A DNA stretch of 10,428 nt from Candidatus Staskawiczbacteria bacterium (GTDB lineage Bacteria; Patescibacteriota; Minisyncoccia; Minisyncoccales; Staskawiczbacteraceae), in NCBI GenBank assembly GCA_903850725.1, contig CAINMG010000051.1, positions 1 to 10,428 on the forward strand, written 5' to 3'. The translations under genes were made by a program, and so were the position numbers. The notes beneath the pieces are model-generated. The model had not been told where the DNA came from, made no database searches, and saw nothing but the letters and a program-made list of their open reading frames with translations. The number at the start of each line of letters is the position of its first letter. The stretch's first letter is position 1. This document shows positions 1-7,375 of the stretch, in pieces.

Positions 1-834
1 GTTAAAATTATTTGGATTTTCAATTATAAATATTTCATTAAATATTTCACTTGTTCCTGAGTTTTTTGAAACTATAGTAAAACAGCCACATTTTAAAGCC
101 TCCATAGTTGTAGTTGGGTAGGGGTCGTTATCAGGAATATGAAGCAAAAATTTACATTCGTTATAGAATTTTTCAACATCATTTCTTTCTCCCAAATATT
201 CAATTTTTTTATTGATCAAAGCGATTTTCTTAACATATTCTTTTAAAACTCCGTCACCAACTATTACAAATTTTTCAAAATATGGACATTGTTTTGCAAA
301 ATCAATTATTCTTTTAATATTTTTATCAGGGTCTAATCTGCCGATAAATAATCCGTAGTTTTTCCGTTCAATATTTGTCGTGGATAATTCTTTTGAATAA
401 GGGTTGCAAACTTCTATTGCTATGTCAAAGAATTTTTTAGCTATTTTTTTGTTAGTTTCAGAAACGCTAATAATTCCATCTACTTTTTTAAAGGCAAAAT
501 TCTTGGCGGTTCTTTCCAGCCATCCAGCTTTTTGCATTGATGTTATGCAAAGATCTCCATCTAAATATATAAATTTTATTTTTGGCTTTTTTATTTTTAT
601 TGCCAAGGCAATCCACAACGAAGAACCACCATCAACTAAAATTATATCTTCTGGAACCTGTAAAATAAATCCATAAAGTAAACAAAAAAAAGGGTAGATG
701 TAATTAATTGCTTGGTATTTCTTAGATAAGGCAACTAAATTATTAAATGGAGTAATTTTAATATTTGATGCAATAGTTTTGGCAAAATTAAGGTGAACTT
801 CATGGGGCTTATGTGATAAAAATAGAGTTTTCAT
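1..834 (-). CDS. GT4-type glycosyltransferase, 3' end cut by window edge
   Basis: Reading from the ATG at 834 gives 278 uninterrupted codons to the window edge, so the C-terminus is missing. The product looks like a GT-B fold, GT4-family retaining glycosyltransferase, which moves a sugar from a nucleotide-sugar donor to a lipid-linked or glycan acceptor at the cytoplasmic face of the membrane. The N-terminal half (about 1-150) is the acceptor side. The C-terminal donor-binding half starts with the family-typical GRLDPDKNI (165-173) and VIVGDG (190-195). The nucleotide-sugar site follows: DPYPTTTMEAL (237-247), CG (249-250) and SGTSE (259-263). The usual EX7E motif appears as D237-X7-E245, a conservative change. 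There is no signal peptide and no clear membrane helix beyond a hydrophobic patch near 48-60. The ATG lies 1 base after the stop of the upstream membrane-protein gene, so translation is probably coupled; no Shine-Dalgarno is visible. Family is well supported; donor and acceptor are unknown. Confidence 0.88.
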   Translation of the reverse strand, partial: MKTLFLSHKPHEVHLNFAKTIASNIKITPFNNLVALSKKYQAINYIYPFFCLLYGFILQVPEDIILVDGGSSLWIALAIKIKKPKIKFIYLDGDLCITSMQKAGWLERTAKNFAFKKVDGIISVSETNKKIAKKFFDIAIEVCNPYSKELSTTNIERKNYGLFIGRLDPDKNIKRIIDFAKQCPYFEKFVIVGDGVLKEYVKKIALINKKIEYLGERNDVEKFYNECKFLLHIPDNDPYPTTTMEALKCGCFTIVSKNSGTSEIFNEIFIIENPNNFN

Positions 835-835
835 T

Positions 836-2644
836 TTATTTTGGAGTATTAATGTTTGTGCTGTAAACTTTTACATCATTGTTGTCATAAACTTTCTGTA
901 AATAAGTATCATAAAGATAGGAGCTTGTGATAGGTTTTTGCTGATAGTTGGTCATAAGAATGTATTTATTCCTCATTCTCTCTGTGGTGGCAATGTATGG
1001 GATGCCAGATTTATTCATAGTGCTTATAGTTTTAAAAAAAATATCTTTATTATTTTGGTAAAAAAGAGTATTTATTATTGGGTCTTTATCATCTGCTCCA
1101 GTTACTTTGTAATAATCATTAAGTACTAATTGGTTTGCAAAACATTCATCTGTAAAAATAATTCCGGAAAAAGAATCTTTTATCGCCAAAGCTCCGTTTA
1201 TTTCTCCTAAGGATCCTTCATAAGCTGATCTTTTGTCCTTGGCTACTAAAAAGCAGGTTATTAAAATAAAAATTATAGCAGAAATAAAAAATATTTTATA
1301 ATATTTTTTGTTAATATTTATGGCAAGTATGCTAAAAAAAGACACATAACTGAAAGCTCTAGCCGGATAACCCATATAAAAAAATCCTAAAGAAAGTAAA
1401 GCAATTGGTAGTGTGCAAATTAATAAATTTTTATCATCATCTGACAAATCTTTTTTAATAATTTTATGTGCTATATAAATAGCAAAACTAAATCCACATA
1501 AAATAAAAAGTATTGATTGCCAGCCCATTGCAGAAAAACCCATAAAGACAGGGTCTTTGTATGGATTCAGCCCCCCAGGGATTACAGCTTCATTGGAAGT
1601 GTTAGTTTCGGGTTGGTTATAGTTTGTCTGATTGTCGCTATTAACATTAAAAGAATACTGAATGTTAGAAGTATCTTTTATCATATTAACTGTGAATTTT
1701 TGCATTTTAGTGATCAAAAGCAGTAATGACAAAGATAATAAAAATATGAAAAGATACATAATTAGCGTTCTATTGAAAAGTAAGTTTTTAATATTTTTTG
1801 GTTTTTTAAAAAATAATTTTATTGCCAAAGAGGTTATAAATCCCAATGAAATTAAAATGATTACCATTGTGGCAGTGTAGTAGCACATGGCCAGAGAAAC
1901 AGAGAGCAAAATTAAAAAAGCAAAAAAATTCCAGCTATTATTTTTGAGCAAAATCAAAAGTGAAAATACAGATGCATAGGAAAGAAGCATTACGGGTTGA
2001 GCGTTGGTAAATATTTCAATTGGACCTAATGAGAAAAGTGCTATTGCCCAAAAAATATGGTCATTTTTGTTGAATTTCTTAAATAAAATATATAGAAAAC
2101 AAAGATAGATAAAACACCAAATAAAAACCTGGAAAAATTGGTTCGATAGTGCGGTGTTTATAAATGTAGAAAAATCATTTGTTTTGCCTAAAACATAATA
2201 AGAATGGTTTTGTGCCATTCCAGTATAAAATCCCAAATCAGGGACAATTCCCTTAACAAATTTTGTTGCATATTCGTAACAATTTCTATAATATTTGATT
2301 GGTGAGCGAAACCATATTCTGAAAACAAATCCTAAAAATCCTAATATTAAAAGATATATAATATGTTTATTAAAATTGGTTTTTTTAGGATTTTTTGTAA
2401 AGAAAAAAATTAATAATATAATCAGAATTATGGCAATCCATATGGCGCCCGCTAAAAACGCTGAAGATACAGCAAATAATGAAATAAAAAAAGTAAAAAT
2501 AATTTTTATTGAGTAAGCCATAGCCACAGAATAAGCGCTTCTTTCGATAATATCTGTTTTGGGAAATAAAATATAACTTAAAAGCACTCCAGGAATAAAG
2601 AGCAAGAGATATGATAAAATTGTTACGCCAAATTCAATAATCAT
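836..2644 (-). CDS. multi-spanning membrane protein, GT-C glycosyltransferase-like
   Basis: This 602-residue integral membrane protein has about 13 predicted helices, around 3-27, 35-59, 63-83, 94-111, 167-188, 195-213, 216-233, 238-257, 258-279, 293-312, 374-396, 407-443 and 449-467. An Asn-rich extracytoplasmic loop lies at about 313-372, and a soluble C-terminal domain (about 470-602) ends in a short beta-rich segment (VKVYST). Many helices, a large loop and a C-terminal soluble domain match polytopic GT-C enzymes and related hypothetical proteins that use polyprenyl-phosphate sugars outside the membrane. The first loop, which carries the catalytic acid in GT-C enzymes, holds CYEYA and VPDLGFY near 122-140, but I cannot assign a catalytic Asp or Glu with confidence. 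The gene lies 2 bases after the GT2 gene and 1 base before the GT4 gene, which supports a shared glycan pathway. It could instead be a polysaccharide polymerase or flippase-like protein. Topology is well supported; enzymatic role is inference. Confidence 0.8.
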   Translation of the reverse strand: MIIEFGVTILSYLLLFIPGVLLSYILFPKTDIIERSAYSVAMAYSIKIIFTFFISLFAVSSAFLAGAIWIAIILIILLIFFFTKNPKKTNFNKHIIYLLILGFLGFVFRIWFRSPIKYYRNCYEYATKFVKGIVPDLGFYTGMAQNHSYYVLGKTNDFSTFINTALSNQFFQVFIWCFIYLCFLYILFKKFNKNDHIFWAIALFSLGPIEIFTNAQPVMLLSYASVFSLLILLKNNSWNFFAFLILLSVSLAMCYYTATMVIILISLGFITSLAIKLFFKKPKNIKNLLFNRTLIMYLFIFLLSLSLLLLITKMQKFTVNMIKDTSNIQYSFNVNSDNQTNYNQPETNTSNEAVIPGGLNPYKDPVFMGFSAMGWQSILFILCGFSFAIYIAHKIIKKDLSDDDKNLLICTLPIALLSLGFFYMGYPARAFSYVSFFSILAININKKYYKIFFISAIIFILITCFLVAKDKRSAYEGSLGEINGALAIKDSFSGIIFTDECFANQLVLNDYYKVTGADDKDPIINTLFYQNNKDIFFKTISTMNKSGIPYIATTERMRNKYILMTNYQQKPITSSYLYDTYLQKVYDNNDVKVYSTNINTPK

Positions 2645-2646
2645 TT

Positions 2647-3330
2647 TTATTTAATTTCTAACATGGAAAACATAAATCGCAAATGTTTCCAACCATCAGG
2701 AAATGGTTTTAGTTTTGAAATTCCTTTTCTTTTGTAATAGTTAACTGGTATTTCTTTTATTTTTAAATTATTTTTTATAGCTTTTATTATCATCTCTGAG
2801 GCAAATTCCATTCCAGTTGTTCGCAGATTAAGTTTTTCTAAGGATTCTTTGTTTAAAGCCCTCATCCCAGATTGAGAATCTTTTATTTCAGCACCAAAAA
2901 ATATTCTCAGAATTAGTGATAGAATCGGGGTTCCGATATATCTATTTAGCCATGGCATAGCTTTATATTCTATTTTTCCTGATAATCTATCGCCTAAAAC
3001 AAAATCATAACCATTTTTCAATTCATTAATAAATTCTGGTATTTTAGAAAAATCATAAGTATTATCAGCATCTGCCATAAAAATATATTGTCCTTTTGCA
3101 TGTGCTATTCCTTCTTGGTAAGCAACTCCATAACCATTTTTGTTGTGTTTGACTAAAATTACGCCATAAGATTTTGCGATTTCTGGGCTTTTGTCTGTCG
3201 AAGAATCGGAAACAATTATTTCTGCTGATAAATTGTTTTCTTGAATAACTTTTTGTATTTTTTCTAAACAAAAAGGCAAGGCTTCTTCTTCGTTTTGACA
3301 TGGCAAAATTATGCTTATTTCTGGATTCAT
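2647..3330 (-). CDS. GT2 family glycosyltransferase, dolichol-phosphate-mannose-synthase-like
   Basis: This 227-residue GT-A fold inverting glycosyltransferase is predicted to transfer a sugar from a nucleotide donor to polyprenyl phosphate on the inner face of the membrane. Visible elements are the N-terminal strand EISIILPCQNEEEAL (4-18), a nucleotide-binding segment IIVSDSSTDKS (38-48) where relatives have DDGS, GYGVAYQEGI (66-75), the metal-binding DAD (87-89), GDRL (113-116), and the family-typical DSQSGMRAL (151-159). A late DGWKHLRFM (212-220) follows. The protein stops there and lacks the C-terminal membrane helices of some relatives, so it is probably peripheral. It is the first gene of the minus-strand operon. 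Starting at ATG 3330 puts the conserved strand at the expected distance. No Shine-Dalgarno is visible, and I found no convincing promoter in the 107-base gap shared with uvrA. The subfamily assignment is strong; the sugar is unknown. Confidence 0.92.
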   Translation of the reverse strand: MNPEISIILPCQNEEEALPFCLEKIQKVIQENNLSAEIIVSDSSTDKSPEIAKSYGVILVKHNKNGYGVAYQEGIAHAKGQYIFMADADNTYDFSKIPEFINELKNGYDFVLGDRLSGKIEYKAMPWLNRYIGTPILSLILRIFFGAEIKDSQSGMRALNKESLEKLNLRTTGMEFASEMIIKAIKNNLKIKEIPVNYYKRKGISKLKPFPDGWKHLRFMFSMLEIK

Positions 3331-3394
3331 AATTAAAGGTTAACTCTAAAAAATATTTTTTGCAAATTGATTTTTTATGATTTAATACGATATA

Positions 3395-3423
3395 TTGAAA
3401 TTTGCTATTAAAAGTTGTATAAT
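3395..3423 (+). promoter_or_regulatory. sigma70-type promoter of uvrA
   Basis: TTGAAA (3395-3400) and a perfect TATAAT (3418-3423) are separated by 17 bases, the optimal spacing. Transcription should start near 3430, only about 8 bases before the uvrA ATG, so the mRNA would have almost no leader. No SOS-type operator was recognised around it. Confidence 0.75.
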
Positions 3424-3437
3424 GACAGACTAAAAAT

Positions 3438-6236
3438 ATGAATAAAGAAAAACAAGATTTTATCAAAATAAGGGGAGCTAGAGTTCACAACCTAAAAAAT
3501 ATTGATTTGGATATTCCCAAAAATAAATTGGTTGTAATTACTGGTCTTTCGGGCTCTGGCAAGAGTTCGCTGGCTTTTGATACGCTTTATGCCGAAGGTC
3601 AAAGAAGATATGTTGAGAGTTTGTCTGCTTACGCCAGGCAATTTCTAGGAGTAATGGACAAGCCAGATGTAGATAAAATAGAAGGTATAAGCCCGGCAAT
3701 ATCTATTGATCAAAGAAAATCAATTCATAACCCAAGATCTACTGTTGGAACAATTACAGAAATTTATGATTATTTAAGATTGCTTTATGCAAGAATTGGT
3801 AAGCCACATTGTCCAAATTGTGGAAAATTAATTTCTCGTCAAACTATAGATCAAATCACACAACAAGTAATGAAAATTAAATCTAGCTCTGAAATAACTA
3901 TTTTGGGTCCGGTGATTCGTGGCAAAAAGGGCGAGCATCAAGCTGTTTTGCAAGAAATTCAAAGAGCTGGTTTTATTAGAGTGAGAATTGATAAGGATAT
4001 TTATCCTATTGAAGAAGCTGTGGCAAAAGAATTGGATAAACAAAAAAAACATGATATTGAAGCAGTTGTTGATAGGTTGGTGCTTGATAAAAATTTGGAA
4101 AGATCAAGGTTAGTAGATTCTTTGGAAACTGCCTTAAGATTGGGTAAGGGTATAGTTATTGTAGGAATTAAAAATAATGATGATTTAATTTTTTCTGAGC
4201 ATTTTGCTTGCGAGGCTTGTGAGATTTCTTTGGCAGAATTAGAGCCAAGGTTATTTTCATTTAACAATCCTTATGGTGCTTGCCCTGAATGCACTGGTCT
4301 TGGCGAAAAATTAGAAGTTGATTCAGAGCTTGTAATTCCTAATAAAAATTTAACTTTATCTGAAGGGGCTATTTGGCCATGGTCGCGAGCTAGTCACAAA
4401 GTTGGTAGACAGGGTTATTATTACTCTTTGCTTTTGAGTTTATCAATGAAACATAATTTTTCTTTAGATGAGCCAGTAAAGAATTTATCAAAAAATGTTA
4501 TTGATGTAATTCTTTATGGTGATAAAGATTATGAAGGTGTCGTGCGGAATTTAGAGAGAAGATATCATGAAACAGATTCAGATTGGACCAGACAAGAGAT
4601 TGAACAATATATGATTATAAAGAAATGCCCAAAATGTAATGGCAAAAGATTAAAGCCAGAAGTTTTGGGTGTTAAAATTAATGAAAAATCAATTGATGAG
4701 ATTTCTGAAATGTCAATTGAAAAAGTAAAAGATTTTTTTTCAGATTTAAATAATAAATTAAGCGCTCAAGACTTAAAAGTTTCAGCGCCAATTACAAAAG
4801 AAATTTTAGACAGGTCTCAATTTTTACTTGATGTGGGACTTAATTATTTGACTTTAGCGAGGAAAGCAGGCACCTTATCTGGCGGAGAAGAGCAAAGAAT
4901 TAGGCTGGCTACACAAATTGGTTCAAAATTGTCAGGGGTTTTATATATTTTAGATGAACCATCTATTGGTTTGCATGCTAGAGATCAACATAGATTAATT
5001 GATACTTTAAAGCAGTTGCGAGATTTGGGGAATACAGTAATAGTAGTTGAACATGATTCTCAGACTATGATGTCAGCTGATTGGTTAATTGAAATTGGGC
5101 CTGGGGCTGGAAAGCACGGAGGAAAAGTTGTGTTTGAAGGCACAGCAAAAGAACTTTTAAAATCACATACTTTGACTGGAGATTATTTGTCTGGTAGGAA
5201 AAAAGTTAGTGATGGCTTAGTAATTTTAAAGCAAAACAAAAACGAGAAACAAAAATTTATAGAAATAAAAGGAGCAAAAGAAAATAATTTAAAAAATATT
5301 GATGCCAAAATCCCTTTAGGTAAGTTTGTTTGTGTTACTGGTGTTTCTGGTTCTGGAAAATCAACTTTGGTTTCTGATATTTTAGCTCGCTCGCTACTTA
5401 AAGAATTTTATAGAGCTAAAGATGAAGCGGGCAAGCACAAAGAAATTTTGGGAAAAGAAAATATAAATAAAATTGTTTTAATTGATCAATCTCCAATTGG
5501 TAGAACTCCAAGATCAAATCCAGCTACATATACCGGAGCTTTTTCATTTATCAGAGATATTTTTACAAAAACAAAAGAAGCAAAAATAAGAGGATATGGT
5601 CCAGGTAGATTTAGTTTTAATGTAAAAGGTGGTAGGTGTGAAGCTTGCGAAGGGCAAGGTCAGAAAAAAGTTGAAATGTATTTTTTGCCAGATATTTATG
5701 TTGAATGTGAAGAGTGCAGGGGCAGAAGGTATAATAAAGAAGTTTTGGAAATTGATTATAAAGGAAAAAATATTTCAGATATTTTAGACCTGACAATTGA
5801 AGAGGCTTTGGAGTTTTTCAAAAATATTCCTGGGATTTATGAAAAAATGAAAACTTTGAAAGAAGTTGGTCTTTCATATATACAATTGGGTCAAGCGGCA
5901 GTTTCATTATCTGGTGGAGAAGCACAAAGAGTTAAACTTTCTACAGAACTTTCAAGGAGAGACACTGGCAAAACTTTATATATATTAGACGAGCCAACAA
6001 CTGGTTTGCATTTTGAAGACATCAAAAAATTGGTAGCTGTTTTAAGAAATTTAGTTAGTAAGGGAAATACAGTTTTAACAATTGAGCATAATATGGATTT
6101 TATATCTTGTGCTGATTATTTGATAGATATGGGGCCAGAAGGTGGAGAAGCTGGGGGACAAATTGTGGCCCAAGGAACTCCTTTGGAAATTGCTAAAAAC
6201 AAAAAATCTCACACAGGCAAATATTTGAAAATATAA
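3438..6236 (+). CDS. uvrA: UvrA, excinuclease ABC subunit A
   Basis: UvrA is the damage-scanning ATPase of nucleotide excision repair. It dimerises, finds distorted DNA, loads UvrB, and acts in the cytoplasm. The protein has 932 residues against 940 in E. coli, and all parts are present. The first ABC module has Walker A GLSGSGKSS (36-44), signature LSGGEEQR (480-487), and Walker B LYILDEP (502-508), with His539 in the H-loop. The second has Walker A GVSGSGKST (635-643), LSGGEAQR (824-831), YILDEP (848-853) and His884. Zinc-binding Cys pairs are visible at 258/261 with 282/285, and at 734/737 with 757/760; extra CxxC pairs lie at 125/128 and 397/400. The start is supported by homology and by the promoter just upstream. 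There is no Shine-Dalgarno. It stands alone, divergent from the glycan operon, with no uvrB or uvrC in view. Identification is essentially certain. Confidence 0.99.
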   Translation: MNKEKQDFIKIRGARVHNLKNIDLDIPKNKLVVITGLSGSGKSSLAFDTLYAEGQRRYVESLSAYARQFLGVMDKPDVDKIEGISPAISIDQRKSIHNPRSTVGTITEIYDYLRLLYARIGKPHCPNCGKLISRQTIDQITQQVMKIKSSSEITILGPVIRGKKGEHQAVLQEIQRAGFIRVRIDKDIYPIEEAVAKELDKQKKHDIEAVVDRLVLDKNLERSRLVDSLETALRLGKGIVIVGIKNNDDLIFSEHFACEACEISLAELEPRLFSFNNPYGACPECTGLGEKLEVDSELVIPNKNLTLSEGAIWPWSRASHKVGRQGYYYSLLLSLSMKHNFSLDEPVKNLSKNVIDVILYGDKDYEGVVRNLERRYHETDSDWTRQEIEQYMIIKKCPKCNGKRLKPEVLGVKINEKSIDEISEMSIEKVKDFFSDLNNKLSAQDLKVSAPITKEILDRSQFLLDVGLNYLTLARKAGTLSGGEEQRIRLATQIGSKLSGVLYILDEPSIGLHARDQHRLIDTLKQLRDLGNTVIVVEHDSQTMMSADWLIEIGPGAGKHGGKVVFEGTAKELLKSHTLTGDYLSGRKKVSDGLVILKQNKNEKQKFIEIKGAKENNLKNIDAKIPLGKFVCVTGVSGSGKSTLVSDILARSLLKEFYRAKDEAGKHKEILGKENINKIVLIDQSPIGRTPRSNPATYTGAFSFIRDIFTKTKEAKIRGYGPGRFSFNVKGGRCEACEGQGQKKVEMYFLPDIYVECEECRGRRYNKEVLEIDYKGKNISDILDLTIEEALEFFKNIPGIYEKMKTLKEVGLSYIQLGQAAVSLSGGEAQRVKLSTELSRRDTGKTLYILDEPTTGLHFEDIKKLVAVLRNLVSKGNTVLTIEHNMDFISCADYLIDMGPEGGEAGGQIVAQGTPLEIAKNKKSHTGKYLKI

Positions 6237-6268
6237 TTGTAGTATTGCCTTTGCATGAAGATTTTTTG

Positions 6269-6296
6269 TTTACAAAAATAAAAAAAAGAGTAATAT
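6269..6296 (+). promoter_or_regulatory. possible promoter for the small gene after uvrA
   Basis: TTTACA (6269-6274) and TAATAT (6291-6296) are 16 bases apart. The predicted start near 6303 would leave about 44 bases before the ATG at 6347. The -10 matches consensus at four of six places, and the region is A-rich, so chance is a real possibility. Confidence 0.3.
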
Positions 6297-6346
6297 GAAA
6301 GAGTGTTCTTTTTTTAGTTTGAGGAAACCTAGTGAGGTATATAGAA

Positions 6347-6523
6347 ATGGCAGACATGAAGCAGATTATTGTGGAACAAGAAGAGTTAAATGTACTCGCA
6401 TTAGTTTGTCTTTTTGCTATTCGTGACATGGTATTGAGTCTGCCGGAGAAGACTTATCTGAAATCTCTTTATATGAAGGTTACCGGTGAGGAGCTAAGGC
6501 CCGCCACCCCAGGAAGCGAATGA
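6347..6523 (+). CDS. possible small hypothetical protein, 58 residues
   Basis: I do not recognise this protein. The frame opens with MADMKQIIVEQEELNVL and ends in a polar, Pro-containing tail (RPATPGSE). The middle (about 16-32, ALVCLFAIRDMVLSL) is a moderately hydrophobic helix, and the whole is mildly acidic and probably soluble. Support for coding is moderate. A purine-rich GTGAGG lies about 9 bases before the ATG, the best Shine-Dalgarno-like sequence in the window. A promoter-like pair lies upstream, and a hairpin terminator starts 32 bases after the stop. The frame also opens at a GTG at 6332, but that codon overlaps the GAGG and is the poorer choice. Base composition is more G/C-rich than the flanking genes, most clearly in the last 40 bases, and its stop is TGA while every confident gene here uses TAA. 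It could be a recent acquisition, a fast-evolving regulator, or not coding. Confidence 0.42.
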   Translation: MADMKQIIVEQEELNVLALVCLFAIRDMVLSLPEKTYLKSLYMKVTGEELRPATPGSE

Positions 6524-6554
6524 TTCGTTTTTCAAAGATGGCGTTTGGCACAAT

Positions 6555-6589
6555 GGCCATGGGAAACCAACGGCCTTTTCTTTTGTTTT
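6555..6589 (+). terminator. intrinsic terminator after the small gene (uvrA side)
   Basis: GGCC (6555-6558) pairs with GGCC (6572-6575), and TGG (6560-6562) pairs with CCA (6567-6569) across a small internal loop. The hairpin is capped by GAAA (6563-6566), a GNRA-type tetraloop. A T-rich tail, TTTTCTTTTGTTTT, follows. It separates the uvrA side from the MFS transcription unit. Confidence 0.55.
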
Positions 6590-6614
6590 GAATTTTTGAT
6601 AAATGTAGTATAAT
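6586..6614 (+). promoter_or_regulatory. promoter for the half-MFS/polX/Nudix unit
   Basis: A perfect TATAAT lies at 6609-6614 with a weak TTTTGA at 6586-6591, spacing 17. Transcription would begin near 6621, directly before a structured leader. The -10 is strong and the -35 poor, which may mean regulated or weak expression. Confidence 0.5.
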
Positions 6615-6621
6615 TAGTTAA

Positions 6622-6705
6622 AATTGCTCGGCAATTAAATTTTTCGAAAAATCGGGACCCTCTCTTCCATGGGTGCCCGCCCAATTTTTAAAAAATTCAA
6701 TTGCC
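6622..6705 (+). promoter_or_regulatory. structured 5' leader with two mutually exclusive hairpins
   Basis: AATTGC (6622-6627) can pair with GCAATT (6631-6636) to give a small hairpin with loop TCG. The same GCAATT lies in a longer strand (6630-6644) that pairs with 6691-6705 over 15 positions with one A-C mismatch. Inside that long hairpin, 6647-6656 pairs with 6680-6689 with one mismatch, and ACCC (6657-6660) pairs with GGGT (6671-6674). AATTGC recurs at 6699-6704, so one middle strand can choose between two identical partners, the logic of an attenuator or riboswitch. The ATG at 6669 falls in the apical loop. I recognise no known riboswitch core. Pairing is seen directly; a regulatory role is inferred. 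Confidence 0.5.
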
Positions 6706-6716
6706 TCGCTACAACA

Positions 6717-7361
6717 ATGTCTAAAGCAATAAACAAAATAATTAAGATTTTAATTACAAGTGACTTTTTCTTAAATTTGGGTTGGGGATTGGTGGGGCCA
6801 GTATTTGCAATTTTTATTTTGCAAAGAATCGCAATTGACGATATGGCGCAAGCTACTCAAGTAGCTGGCTTTGCATCACTTTCATACTGGGCAGTTAAAT
6901 CTGTCTTGCAAGTGCCGATAGGGCATTATTTAGACAAGACCAAAGGCGAGAGAGATGATTTTTGGTTTATGGTAATCGGTACATTTATTGCAGGATTTAT
7001 TCCAATTGGATATTTGTTTTCAACTGAGCCTTGGCATATTTATATTTTGCAAATGATTTATGCTGTGGGGATGTCTATGGTTTTCCCACCATGGCTGGCA
7101 ATTTTTACAAGGCATATTGATAAGAACAGAGAGGCTTTGGAGTGGAGCTTGGAAAGTACATTTTTGGGTGCAGGGGCTGGCATAGCCGGGGGAGTTGGAG
7201 GAATAATTGCTAGTATGTTTGGGTTCCCAACTGTTTTTATTTTGGTTTCTGGGCTAACATTTTTCTCAACATTTCTTTTATTATTTATTAAGGATGATAT
7301 TTCAATGAAGGCTGATGGCTTTCCAATGATCCCACCAGTAACTCCAGTAGTAGAGCCATAA
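6717..7361 (+). CDS. half-length MFS-like membrane protein, six helices
   Basis: The product resembles the N-terminal half of a major facilitator superfamily transporter. With the ATG at 6717 it has 214 residues, about half the usual 400 or more. Six helices are predicted near 17-35, 49-69, 82-101, 106-130, 147-170 and 171-191. The family's motif A, GxxxDxxxG, sits in the loop between helices 2 and 3 as GHYLDKTKG (69-77), followed by ERDD. The tail is short and Pro-rich (PPVTPVVEP) and ends at TAA. The next gene begins 15 bases later, and no decayed second half is visible, so this looks like a settled half-size protein rather than a fresh break. It might work as a dimer. The frame also opens at ATG 6669, but that adds 16 residues coded by the structured leader, so 6717 is preferred; neither start has a Shine-Dalgarno. 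Substrate unknown. Confidence 0.82.
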   Translation: MSKAINKIIKILITSDFFLNLGWGLVGPVFAIFILQRIAIDDMAQATQVAGFASLSYWAVKSVLQVPIGHYLDKTKGERDDFWFMVIGTFIAGFIPIGYLFSTEPWHIYILQMIYAVGMSMVFPPWLAIFTRHIDKNREALEWSLESTFLGAGAGIAGGVGGIIASMFGFPTVFILVSGLTFFSTFLLLFIKDDISMKADGFPMIPPVTPVVEP

Positions 7362-7363
7362 TT

Positions 7364-7369
7364 TATAAT
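7364..7369 (+). promoter_or_regulatory. possible leaderless -10 before polX
   Basis: TATAAT lies exactly 6 bases before the polX ATG, the same geometry as the mntA promoter. No matching -35 is present at 16-18 bases, and the region is AT-rich, so it may be chance or only a secondary promoter within the operon. Confidence 0.2.
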
Positions 7370-7375
7370 TTTTTT

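Noticed and set aside
404..676. Plus-strand open frame of 90 codons.
   Set aside because: It is antisense to the well-supported GT4 gene and has no family features; the same holds for other frames opposite the membrane protein, uvrA, polX and mntA.
684..691. Suspected frameshift at an eight-T run in the GT4 gene.
   Set aside because: Careful counting shows a single frame from 834 to the window edge, continuous through the run with no stop.
3331..3437. Minus-strand promoter for the glycan operon.
   Set aside because: Several A/T-rich hexamers occur (for example TTTCAA-N17-TAAAAA), but none is convincing.
6263..6315. Short A/T hairpins after uvrA (TTTTTGT-TT-ACAAAAA, and AAAGA-GTGT-TCTTT followed by T).
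   Set aside because: Five to seven weak pairs each in an A/T-rich stretch; too weak to call as terminators when a better one lies at 6555-6589.
6669..6716. Upstream ATG extending the half-MFS protein by 16 residues.
   Set aside because: The extension is coded by the hairpin leader and does not look like part of the membrane protein; left as an alternative only.
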